From the NCBI GenBank assembly GCA_021787335.1, contig JAJYMC010000016.1, positions 1-64,000 of the forward strand: DNA of 64,000 bases, given 5' to 3'. This document shows positions 41,227 to 48,542 of this stretch, in pieces (the stretch's first letter is position 1; each line of letters opens with the position of its first letter). This DNA is from Bacillota bacterium (lineage in GTDB: Bacteria > Bacillota > Sulfobacillia > JAJYWN01 > JAJZPE01). The position numbers were made by a program, and so were the translations under genes. Below the pieces are notes generated by a model, which saw nothing but the letters and a program-made list of their open reading frames with translations, was not told the DNA's origin and made no database searches.

Positions 41227-41708
41227 TCCCGCCGACCCCGGTAGTATGGTGGACGTAGGCAGTCGCGCAGGACATTCAGGGTCAGTGCAAACGTATGTCT
41301 TCCCGCGTCCCAGAGGTGCCAGGGTTCACAGCTGTGCCGGACTTGATAGAATTCCAGAGTCGAGGAGTTGCAGATAAGTTGTCCTACGCTGGCGTTGTAT
41401 TGCGGGTGGAAGCCAATTTCGCTGCACCGCTCGACACTCGGGAGCCAGCGCACATCAGCCGGGTAATCGTAACGGAGAGTCTTGGGATTGACTGCCCGGA
41501 CGCTGGGAGGCCATTCGGGGTAGTAGGCGAACCCGAATCTGAAGTAATAGTCATCGGTTCCACCGTCTTCTCGAACAGCCTGCAGTGGGATGAGAAGGGT
41601 GAGCGGGTCCAACTGCTTCCAGCCCACACTTTCGAGTGTCTGGCCCTGGAGAACCACGCGTAGGTGCTTCTCCAGAGCTTCTATGGCCCGTGCCGGGGTC
41701 ACCGGCAC
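41223..41708 (-). CDS. E2-like ubiquitin-conjugating enzyme
   Basis: A 161-residue protein with the E2 fold signature: YYPEWPPSVRAVNP (cf. YPxxPPxVxFxxP), then FHPQYNASVGQLIC (cf. HPN...GxIC), placing the active-site cysteine at Cys113, and W130/W133 in the following helical part (CEPWHLWDAGRH). The N-terminal helix ARAIEALEKHLRVVL is also E2-like. Cysteine is retained, so conjugation is plausible. It lies 23 bases after the ubiquitin-like gene and overlaps the JAMM gene by 4 bases. Confidence 0.88.
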   Translation of the reverse strand: MPVTPARAIEALEKHLRVVLQGQTLESVGWKQLDPLTLLIPLQAVREDGGTDDYYFRFGFAYYPEWPPSVRAVNPKTLRYDYPADVRWLPSVERCSEIGFHPQYNASVGQLICNSSTLEFYQVRHSCEPWHLWDAGRHTFALTLNVLRDCLRPPYYRGRRE

Positions 41709-41731
41709 GGGCTCTTCTCCTAGCCTTGCGA

Positions 41732-42010
41732 TTAGCGCGCACCTCCAGTAGCACTCCGGATTTCGAACCTCAGGGGGTGCACTATTTTGGCGTCGAAGAC
41801 CTCGCGCACCGTCTTGTTCAGGTAAGGGGTGAGATCCGTCCCACTGGCTGACTTGAACAGGTCGCCTTGCTTCTTGGTCTCTTCGAGCTCAGTATAGGCC
41901 GCGTCCCACACCTGCTGTAGGTTCCAGCCCCACTCGGCGTGGAACTTCACTTCCTCGTTTGTGTTGAGGTACGTCACTTGGATTTCCGGACGGCCATGCT
42001 CTTCGTTCAT
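41732..42010 (-). CDS. Ubiquitin-like (beta-grasp) modifier protein
   Basis: A 92-residue protein with one beta-grasp-like domain: IQVTYLNTNEEVKFHAEWGW (two strands), helix NLQQVWDAAYTELEETKK, and the late strands HPLRFEIR. It ends SATGGAR, i.e. a Gly-Gly followed by two extra residues, as in ubiquitin-like precursors that need trimming. First gene of the operon; ATG 42010 has GGGTGA 6 bases upstream (TTG 42013 is the alternative). Identity rests on both its fold pattern and its place next to E2, JAMM and E1 genes. Confidence 0.82.
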   Translation of the reverse strand: MNEEHGRPEIQVTYLNTNEEVKFHAEWGWNLQQVWDAAYTELEETKKQGDLFKSASGTDLTPYLNKTVREVFDAKIVHPLRFEIRSATGGAR

Positions 42011-42275
42011 CAACGATCACCCTTTCACGATGACATTTCAGAAGTTAGACGATGGTTGCCAAGAGGGAATCCCCGGGTCCGACGCGAAAGGACACACAGG
42101 CTGTGCCCTAGGGGCCGCTGGCGCTCATTCCCGCTGGTTCCCCCAATGGGCGCCTCAGCAGACATAGAAGGGGGGTAGCTCGCAACCTGAGGAGGGGGCG
42201 GTGCTGCCCTTCTTCTATTACGTGAGACGTGGCCTCCTTCCCGTGCCCCGCGCGGGGTCAGACTTCTCGAAACCT

Positions 42276-42305
42276 ATACTACTCGAAAGCGGAGCAAGAA
42301 GTCAA
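42276..42305 (-). promoter_or_regulatory. Promoter of the ubiquitin-like operon
   Basis: On the minus strand TTGACT (42305-42300) and TAGTAT (42281-42276), spacer 18. TTTCGAG occurs twice, flanking the -10. The -10 region contains TATACTACT when read on the plus strand (42275-42283), the same 9-mer found over the opposite promoter. About 265 bases of 5' leader separate it from the first gene. Confidence 0.6.
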
Positions 42306-42347
42306 GCCCAAAAACGGCGTCAAATGGCACGTCATTGGTGAAAACGG

Positions 42348-42383
42348 TTTACATTGATGACTGTCGGCTATATACTACTAGTA
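42348..42383 (+). promoter_or_regulatory. Promoter and candidate operator of the XRE-ImmA pair
   Basis: TTTACA (42348-42353), 17-base spacer, TATACT (42371-42376). Overlapping the -10 are TATACTACT (42371-42379) and the 8-bp palindrome TACTAGTA (42376-42383), suited to binding by the XRE regulator. Confidence 0.65.
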
Positions 42384-42400
42384 AGGGGGGAATCTAACGG

Positions 42401-42724
42401 TTGGCGAATGACGAAGCTGATCAGGAGTTTTACAGACGGGTTGGTGTTAAGATAAGGTCCGCCCGGGAAAACCTTCACATTAGTCAAGAGGAACTGGGGC
42501 GCCGAGTAGGTTTGCTGAGAACCTCGGTTACAAATATAGAGAAAGGCCGTCAGAGACTCTTTGCTCACACGCTATGGGCTTTGGCCAGGGCTCTAGCGAT
42601 TCCCGTTGAAGGTCTATTTCCTGCTTCAGGAGAACCCTACGAGGAAGCATTACTGGAACTCCCTGTTAAACACCGGTTTGCGGTTAAAGCAGCCCTTCGT
42701 GAAACAGAGGAGGATAAGACATGA
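42401..42724 (+). CDS. XRE-family transcriptional regulator
   Basis: A 107-residue protein with an N-terminal helix-turn-helix: RVGVKIRSARENLHISQEEL followed by GRRVGLLRTSVTNIEKGRQR, then a short C-terminal helical part. TTG start with AGGGGGGA 9 bases upstream. It overlaps the ImmA gene by 4 bases (ATGA). In such pairs the peptidase cleaves the repressor when a signal arrives. It is divergent from the ubiquitin-like operon and may control it. AT-richer than the core genes. Confidence 0.92.
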   Translation: MANDEADQEFYRRVGVKIRSARENLHISQEELGRRVGLLRTSVTNIEKGRQRLFAHTLWALARALAIPVEGLFPASGEPYEEALLELPVKHRFAVKAALRETEEDKT

Positions 42725-43236
42725 TTAACAGACGAAGAATCAAGGACAAAGTGGCTGAGTTGTTAAGGCAATTCAGCGTTGTCCAACCTCCTGTGGACGT
42801 TGAACGGATTGCCAGGCGCTTGGGGATACGAGTGCGGGAAACGGGATTCGATGGAGATGTGTCGGGTCTGTTTGTTCGCAAGGGTCAAGACGCAGTCATA
42901 GGCGTCAACAGCATGCATTCGGAACAACGTAAGCGTTTCACTATAGCCCATGAGATTGGGCATTTTGTACTCCATATCTCAAAGCCCATCTATGTGGACG
43001 AGCTAGTGCTGCATTTTAGGAATAGGACTTCTGCTGAAGGGCGCGACCCTGATGAGATTGAGGCTAATGCCTTTGCCGCGGAACTGCTGATGCCGGAAGA
43101 TTTCGTTCAACAGAGCATGAGTGACCTAGACAATTGGGACGATGAAGCAGTCTCCAAACTGGCCAAAGAATACAAGGTCAGTGTTGAGGCGTTTGTGTAT
43201 AGGCTAACGAACCTAGGCTACATGCTAGACCTGTAA
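42721..43236 (+). CDS. ImmA/IrrE-family metallopeptidase
   Basis: A 171-residue protein with the zinc-binding HEIGH motif in FTIAHEIGHFVLH and the downstream Glu-containing segment DEIEANAFAAELLMPE, diagnostic of ImmA/IrrE. Expected to cleave the XRE repressor encoded just upstream and so derepress target genes. ATG overlaps the regulator's stop. Followed by a strong terminator. Confidence 0.94.
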   Translation: MINRRRIKDKVAELLRQFSVVQPPVDVERIARRLGIRVRETGFDGDVSGLFVRKGQDAVIGVNSMHSEQRKRFTIAHEIGHFVLHISKPIYVDELVLHFRNRTSAEGRDPDEIEANAFAAELLMPEDFVQQSMSDLDNWDDEAVSKLAKEYKVSVEAFVYRLTNLGYMLDL

Positions 43237-43258
43237 GCGCCTTTTGCCATTTCGCCAT

Positions 43259-43308
43259 GAACAAGCCCTTAAGAACGGCCTTCGCCGTATGCAAGGGCTT
43301 GTTCTTTT
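43259..43308 (+). terminator. Terminator of the XRE-ImmA operon
   Basis: Outer stem GAACAAGCCCTT / AAGGGCTTGTTC (12 bp) with an inner ACGGC...GCCGT helix, followed by TTTT. Confidence 0.8.
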
Positions 43309-43524
43309 GGAGCTGGGAGGAGGTCGGCACAGGGAATGCAGCCTGCCGCACCTCCGTGCGGGTCTCCCCTGACAGGCGCCTCCCCAGGACCCAACCGAAG
43401 CAGGACGTGGCCCTCAACGGCCACCGCTTCAGCCGTAACACTTTCGCAGACCAAGGGAATGGCGGGCCCAGTCTTGATATCAGAGGGCTCGCCTAGCCCA
43501 ATAGGAGAGAACGGCACTGTTCGG

Positions 43525-43577
43525 GAGCCCCCTATAATTGGCTACCAAAGACGAGAGACTGGGGGCTCTCGTCTTTT
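43525..43577 (+). promoter_or_regulatory. Mutually exclusive hairpins upstream of the Fpg/Nei gene
   Basis: AGACGAGAG (43549-43557) and CTCTCGTCT (43566-43574) form a terminator with TTTT. GAGCCCCC (43525-43532) can instead pair with GGGGGCTC (43561-43568), which destroys the terminator. TATAATT at 43533 lies inside the loop. The arrangement looks like an attenuator, but no ligand or leader peptide is recognised. From 43309 to 43524 I see no gene. Confidence 0.5.
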
Positions 43578-43662
43578 CCATGCGGTGCCCCGAAGGGTTT
43601 TCGGCTACGCGGTTGGAAGACTGAAGGCAAGCTGCTTAAGGTCTCGAAGGAGGCTCCGGCCC

Positions 43663-44610
43663 ATGCCTGAACTCCCGGATGTGACCATCTACGTCGAGCG
43701 TATCAAGGCCCTGGCCGGTGGACAGACGCTGAAGAGGATGCTCATCGCCAGCCCCTTCATCCTGCGAACGGCCGAGCCGCGGCCCGAAGCCTTCTCCGGG
43801 CGGATCCTCCGGGATGTCAGACGGATGGGCAAGCGCATCGTCCTAGAATTTGAGGGCGACCTCTTCGTGGCCATCCATCTGATGATTGCGGGCCGCCTAC
43901 GATGGCTGTCGAGCGGGGCGAAGGTCCCGAAGAAGCTGCTCCTTGCGAGCTTCGAATTCCCCAATGGGACGCTCGCCCTGACGGAAGCCGGCACGAAGCA
44001 CCGCGCCTCGTTGCACTTGGTATCCGGGTCAAGCGGCCTGGCCGCCTTCGAGCGCGGCGGTATCGACGTCTTCGAGGCCTCGCCGGATGAGTTTGGCGCC
44101 GCCCTGCGCCGGCAGAACAGAACGCTCAAGCGCGCTTTGACCGACCCCAATATCGTCGATGGGGTCGGCAACGCCTATTCGGACGAGATCCTTCATCGGG
44201 CCCGGCTCTCGCCGTTCAAGCTGACGGGCGGCCTCACGCAGGCCGAGGTCGGCACCCTTCATCAAGCCGCCGTCCAGGTGCTGACCGAATGGATCGAGCG
44301 GTTCGGTGCCGAAGTGGGTTCGGGATTCCCCGAGAAGGTGACCGCCTTCCGGCCCGAGATGGCCGTCCATGGCAAGTACGGCCAACCCTGCCCCGTCTGC
44401 GGGGCCCCGGTCCAACGTATCGTCTATGCGGACAACGAAGCCAACTACTGCCCGGGTTGCCAGACCGGCGGCCGGGTCCTGGCCGACAGAGCGCTCTCGC
44501 AACTGCTTCATGAGGACTGGCCTCGGACGCTGGAGGAACTGGAATCGATGAAAAATGAGCTCCCGTCGAAGGGCCGCGAATCGCCACGGCCGGCGCGTAA
44601 GTGCAGGTAA
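43663..44610 (+). CDS. Fpg/Nei-family DNA glycosylase
   Basis: A 315-residue base-excision repair enzyme that removes oxidised bases and nicks the strand. PELPDVTIYVERI supplies the catalytic Pro2 and Glu; LIMIAGR-type substrate loop, NRTLKRALTDPNIVDGVGNAYSDEI (helix-two-turn-helix region) and a C-terminal zinc finger CPVCG ... CPGC are present. It departs from canonical MutM (E at position 3 kept, but Asp rather than Glu at 6, long tail), so a Nei-like role is possible. ATG with AAGGAGG upstream. A second paralogue lies at 48.5 kb. Confidence 0.9.
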   Translation: MPELPDVTIYVERIKALAGGQTLKRMLIASPFILRTAEPRPEAFSGRILRDVRRMGKRIVLEFEGDLFVAIHLMIAGRLRWLSSGAKVPKKLLLASFEFPNGTLALTEAGTKHRASLHLVSGSSGLAAFERGGIDVFEASPDEFGAALRRQNRTLKRALTDPNIVDGVGNAYSDEILHRARLSPFKLTGGLTQAEVGTLHQAAVQVLTEWIERFGAEVGSGFPEKVTAFRPEMAVHGKYGQPCPVCGAPVQRIVYADNEANYCPGCQTGGRVLADRALSQLLHEDWPRTLEELESMKNELPSKGRESPRPARKCR

Positions 44611-44706
44611 ACCACCCCTGGAGGAATCCGCCCCCCAGGATGGAATTGGAAACCCGAGCGACCTCAGAGTCCCCTCCCTACACTGGACCGTCGAGGAGGG
44701 CTCCCT

Positions 44707-47337
44707 GTGAGAAGGCCTCGCTACCTGCTGGTTTTCATCCTGTCCCTGCTCCTGTTGGTCAACCCGGCGTCCGGCGCTTGGGCGGCCGAAGGCCAGACCA
44801 ACAACGGGGTCATCACTCCCCGGCTCTGGGCGTCGTCGCAGACCTACGACTGGTACAAGGCTCTGGATATCCTGACCGAACGCTCCAAGAGAGAGCCGCA
44901 GACCTTCAGCTACACCTTCACGGTCGAGGCCAGCGTGGTCCGGCTCAGCATCGACAACGACGGGGTCAGGGAGCTGGACGTGGCTGTCAACGGCCAGCGC
45001 CTGAACCTGAACACCTTCTTCGACCAGGGTAGGGGCCAAGCCAGCTTCGATATCAGCGGGCTGGTGCGGTGGGGGACGAACACCCTCGAGGTGCAGGCCC
45101 TGGGCACGCCGAACGCCACCGCTAAGATAGCGGTCGAGGCGCCGGCCCTCACGGTCCGCCTCCTGCACATCAACGACACGCACGGGAAGCTCGACCCGTT
45201 CCCGAAGATCGCCGCCTACGTCAAGGACGCCAAGGCCCAGGCGGTCGCCTCGCAGAACAGCGTCTTCTTCATCGACGCGGGCGACGACTTCAGCGGCGAC
45301 CCGGTCACCGACCTGAACAAGGGCATCCCGATGATCGAGGTCCTCAACGCCTCCGGCCTCGACCTTTTGGCCGTGGGCAACCACAACTTCGATTATGGCC
45401 CGGCCAATACGCAGGCCCGCCGGGTCGAATCGGAGTTCCCGTGGCTCTCCGCCAACACCGTCGTCGTCGACCAGTCGCTGACGCCCATTGAGCCCTTCAA
45501 CGACACGTTCATCTACACCACGGGCGCCGGCCAGAAGATAGCCTTCATCGCTCTGACCGAGACGCCTCCGTCGACCAGCGTCAAGAACACGGTCGGCCTG
45601 CGCTTCGACGACCCGCTGGCGACCGCCCAGGCCGAGGTCAACGAGGTGCGCGACCAGGCCAGCCTGGTGGTCGTCGTCTCCCATGACGGCGAGGACTTCG
45701 ACGAGCGGCTGGCCGCCTTCGTCCCGGGCATCGACCTCATCATCGGCGGCCACTCGCACACCTATAACAGCACCCCGGTGGTCGTCAACGGCGTGCCCAT
45801 CGTCCAGGTCGGCTCGAACGCCCAGTACCTGGGCGACGTGCTCGTCCGGCAGGCGGGGACGGTGGCCGTCACCGGCGGCGCGGCGGGCGGCGCCTACACG
45901 GTCAGGGTGGCCGGCCTAACGGCGGTCGACCCGGACGTGAAGACCATCGTCGATGGCTGGAACGCCCTCATGGCGCCGATGCTCGACGCCAAGATCGGCT
46001 ACACCCCCACCGAGATGAACCGGGATGACCGCTACATTAAGGACGTCTCCATCGGCAACCTCATCACCGACGCCATGCGGTCCTACATGGGCACGGAGAT
46101 CGCCCTGACCAACTGCGGCGGCATCCGGGCCTCGATCCCCGCCGGCGACATTACCATGCGTGAGGTCTACACGGTCCTGCCGTTCGGCAACTTCGTCCAG
46201 AGGTTCAACCTGACCGGCGACCAGATAAGGCAGGTCATCGAGTACTCGTACGTCCGTGACAACCGGTTCCAGCTCGACCTGCAGACCTCCGGCCTGACCT
46301 ACACCATCTTTACCAAGCCGGGCGGCGGCCTGGACCACGTCGTCCTGAAGGTCAACGGGCAGCCCATCGACCCGAACCGGCTCTACAGCGTGGCCATCGT
46401 CGACTACATCGGGAACGGCGGCAGCGGTTACCCCATCCCGAGCATGGCCAGCCCGCTGGACCTCTCGTCAGACGTCGATGCCATCATCGTCGGCGACTTC
46501 ATCAAGGCTATCGGCAACCTGAGCTATCCGGCCTCCGAAGGCCGCATCGTGATCAAGGCCGTGCCGACCCCGATGCCGGTGACCAAGCTCAACTTCTACA
46601 ACAGCTCGAGCCTCTTGGCCGCGGACAGCGGGACGCTGGTCAAGCTGACCAACCAGGCCGACGTGCTGGTCTGGGGCGAGTCCACGGCCTACCAGTATGA
46701 GCGCAGCTCCACCGCGCCCAAGAACTTCGTCAAGATCGACGCCGGCCAGCCCATCCCGCTGGCGGCCCTGCAGTCGGTCGGCGGCGGCAAGGTGGTCGGC
46801 ATCGGGGCCATCCTGATCGCCAACGGCTATCGCACCGCCTACCAGAACCCGCAGTGGTTCACGAACCTGCTGGACTTCCTGACCGGGAGCCAGAGCGGCA
46901 CGGTCCTTATCGACGAGGGCCACGGCCAGTACTACGACAACACGCGGTTAACCCAGTACCGGGACTTCGCGAGCGACCGCGGCTACACCCTGACCTACAC
47001 CGGCAAGAACGTCCCCCTGACCGCCGCCAGGCTGGCGGGCGCGGACGTCCTGGTCATCACCACGCCGGGCAGCGTCGGCGTCTACACGACGGATGAGCTG
47101 GCCGCCCTGAACGCCTGGGTGGCCGGGGGCGGGGACGTCGTCCTGATGTCCCAGACTGACTACAACAACAACTCCAACCCGACCGAGATGAACAACATCG
47201 CCGCGGGCATCGGCTCGGTCATCCGGTTCGACAGCGACGAGGTCCGTGACAACACCAACAAGGACGGCACCGCTAACTACAGCCCAACCACGACCCAGTT
47301 CAACCCGGCCTACCCGACGTTGCTGAAGCTGCGGTAG
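44707..47337 (+). CDS. Secreted 5'-nucleotidase/2',3'-cyclic phosphodiesterase-like protein with extra C-terminal domain
   Basis: An 876-residue exported protein. The signal peptide is RRPRYLLVFILSLLLLVNPA with an AWA-AEG cleavage site. Residues about 25-145 form a beta-rich domain. The metallophosphatase domain has LLHINDTHGK, DAGDDFSGD, GNHNFDYG, SHDGEDF and GGHSHTYN, all metal ligands present. The 5'-nucleotidase C-terminal domain has TNCGGIRASIPAGDIT and VLPFGNFVQRF. A further 230-residue C-terminus includes a GATase-like segment (VLIDEGHGQYYDNTRL, WVAGGGDVVLMSQ). No LPXTG anchor. GTG with GAGGAGG upstream. It presumably salvages extracellular nucleotides. Confidence 0.92.
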   Translation: MRRPRYLLVFILSLLLLVNPASGAWAAEGQTNNGVITPRLWASSQTYDWYKALDILTERSKREPQTFSYTFTVEASVVRLSIDNDGVRELDVAVNGQRLNLNTFFDQGRGQASFDISGLVRWGTNTLEVQALGTPNATAKIAVEAPALTVRLLHINDTHGKLDPFPKIAAYVKDAKAQAVASQNSVFFIDAGDDFSGDPVTDLNKGIPMIEVLNASGLDLLAVGNHNFDYGPANTQARRVESEFPWLSANTVVVDQSLTPIEPFNDTFIYTTGAGQKIAFIALTETPPSTSVKNTVGLRFDDPLATAQAEVNEVRDQASLVVVVSHDGEDFDERLAAFVPGIDLIIGGHSHTYNSTPVVVNGVPIVQVGSNAQYLGDVLVRQAGTVAVTGGAAGGAYTVRVAGLTAVDPDVKTIVDGWNALMAPMLDAKIGYTPTEMNRDDRYIKDVSIGNLITDAMRSYMGTEIALTNCGGIRASIPAGDITMREVYTVLPFGNFVQRFNLTGDQIRQVIEYSYVRDNRFQLDLQTSGLTYTIFTKPGGGLDHVVLKVNGQPIDPNRLYSVAIVDYIGNGGSGYPIPSMASPLDLSSDVDAIIVGDFIKAIGNLSYPASEGRIVIKAVPTPMPVTKLNFYNSSSLLAADSGTLVKLTNQADVLVWGESTAYQYERSSTAPKNFVKIDAGQPIPLAALQSVGGGKVVGIGAILIANGYRTAYQNPQWFTNLLDFLTGSQSGTVLIDEGHGQYYDNTRLTQYRDFASDRGYTLTYTGKNVPLTAARLAGADVLVITTPGSVGVYTTDELAALNAWVAGGGDVVLMSQTDYNNNSNPTEMNNIAAGIGSVIRFDSDEVRDNTNKDGTANYSPTTTQFNPAYPTLLKLR

Positions 47338-47359
47338 CCTGGGCGAGGAGGCCGAGTCG

Positions 47360-47458
47360 ATGGGGATCATCCGCACACCGGATGAGCGATTCCAAGACCT
47401 GCCCGGGTTTCCGTACGCCCCGCACTATATCGAGGTCGATGGCCGCCGGGTTCATTAA
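47360..47458 (+). pseudogene. N-terminal fragment of a haloalkane dehalogenase-like gene
   Basis: ATG with GAGGAGG upstream encodes MGIIRTPDERFQDLPGFPYA followed by PHYIEVDGRRVH and a stop. This matches the conserved first 32 residues of DhaA-type haloalkane dehalogenases (RTPDERF-x-x-LPG-x-P-x-APHY). The alpha/beta-hydrolase core is missing, so the gene is a remnant. Confidence 0.75.
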
Positions 47459-47463
47459 CATGA

Positions 47464-47492
47464 AAGAAGGGACCCGCCGAGGGTCCCTTCTT
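47464..47492. terminator. Bidirectional hairpin terminator
   Basis: Perfect 12-bp stem (AAGAAGGGACCC / GGGTCCCTTCTT, 5-base loop). On the minus strand TTCTTTC follows, suited to the YoaP-like gene whose stop is 10 bases away. Confidence 0.75.
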
Positions 47493-47501
47493 GGTACGCT
47501 T

Positions 47502-48308
47502 TCACCGCTTGCACGTCTCAAGGAGCTTTCGCAGCTCCGGCTCGCTCAGGGGGTGCCAGGCGATGAGACGCTTGCCCCAGTACAGATCGCAGGTGCCGAA
47601 CGGACTGCGGGGGAAGGCCGAGCCGGCGAGTCGAACCTCATTGTAGGGCAGCCCGATATCCGAGCAGACCTCCCCTATCCGTGCGGCCATGAGGGCGTTG
47701 TAGGGGCACTGGGGGTGCCAGGCGAAGGTGACGGTGCCCTCCTCGAGACGTTCAGTGGAAGGCGGGGGAACCGCGATTGCGGCGGCGGCCGCCATTGAGG
47801 CGTCGCCGGTGATGGCGGTGTCCGCAAAGCCGACAGTGACGAGGCCGAAGTCCCGATCCGACTCTGAGAGCTCCACCTTGCGGAAGCCGACTTTGCCAAA
47901 GACCCGTGGTCCGGGCACCCAGGTGCGCTGCCCGGTCAGGGACACGACCCCGCGCGGACGGCCGGTGCGGCGGTGCGCTTCCCGCGCTTCGTCGACCACG
48001 GCTGCCAGGAGGGCCGAAGCGATGCCCATCTTGCGATGGGGAGAGCGGACCCAGAGGCAATTGATGACCCAATACCCGGGGGCCGAGAGGCCCCGGGGGG
48101 AGACTTCCGCCGGGCCATACTCGATCAGGCCGGCCTCTTCGCCGTCGACGGTGGCCAGCGTTGTGCGCAGGCCCCCGGTGTAGGCTTCTCGGAGCCAGGC
48201 TGTCTTGGCCCGGATCCCTTCGGCCAGGTCGGCGGTCGAACGTCCGACGCAGTACCGGGCGGCGGCCTCCAGGTCGTTCGGGCCCAGGGACACAATCTTC
48301 ACGGCCAA
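47502..48308 (-). CDS. GNAT acetyltransferase with YoaP-like C-terminal domain
   Basis: A 268-residue protein. N-terminal GNAT domain (VINCLWVRSPHRKMGIASALLAAVV is the acetyl-CoA loop). The C-terminal 75 residues resemble the YoaP domain: CPYNALMAARIGEVCSDIGLP, a thioredoxin-like start, then GTCDLYWGKRLIAWHPLSEPEL. Substrate unknown. TTG at 48308 is preferred (AAAGGTG 8 bases upstream) and gives MAVKIVSLGPNDLE; the frame is open further up without family similarity. Confidence 0.85.
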   Translation of the reverse strand: MAVKIVSLGPNDLEAAARYCVGRSTADLAEGIRAKTAWLREAYTGGLRTTLATVDGEEAGLIEYGPAEVSPRGLSAPGYWVINCLWVRSPHRKMGIASALLAAVVDEAREAHRRTGRPRGVVSLTGQRTWVPGPRVFGKVGFRKVELSESDRDFGLVTVGFADTAITGDASMAAAAAIAVPPPSTERLEEGTVTFAWHPQCPYNALMAARIGEVCSDIGLPYNEVRLAGSAFPRSPFGTCDLYWGKRLIAWHPLSEPELRKLLETCKR

Positions 48309-48496
48309 TCGGTTCACACCTTTCCGTTCTCTGTTCACGTGTCCGGGCTGGGGTCCGAACATAGTAATGGTTTCGTGCCGGTAATCGACAAACCCTCTAC
48401 CGGCCGAAAGCAGGAAGGTCGGGACTTCAAGGCGCGCTTGATGCCCGCCCCTTGATCGGACCGCTTGGCCCGCTCCATTCATGCTCCCCAATGAAG

Positions 48497-48533
48497 AAGC
48501 CCCGCCCTTGCCACGGCAAGGTGCGGGGCTTTT
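48497..48533. terminator. Bidirectional terminator between YoaP-like and mutM genes
   Basis: AAGCCCCGC-CCTTGCC pairs with GGCAAGG-T-GCGGGGCTT, 16 bp with a single bulge, followed by TTT on the plus strand and CTTCTT on the minus strand. It follows the mutM stop by about 10 bases. Confidence 0.8.
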
Positions 48534-48542
48534 ACCTGGCTC

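Noticed and set aside
39108-42010. Calling the operon CBASS (Cap2/Cap3)
   Set aside because: CBASS type II also uses E1/E2-like and JAB proteins, but there is no cGAS/DncV-like nucleotidyltransferase or effector next to it, and a separate ubiquitin-like protein is encoded.
44029-45759. 576-aa minus-strand frame across the Fpg/Nei and 5'-nucleotidase genes
   Set aside because: Shadow of two real plus-strand genes; no ribosome site and no domain.
47360-47458. The 32-codon ORF as a functional small protein
   Set aside because: Its sequence is the conserved N-terminus of haloalkane dehalogenases and stops before the core fold, so a gene remnant is the simpler reading.
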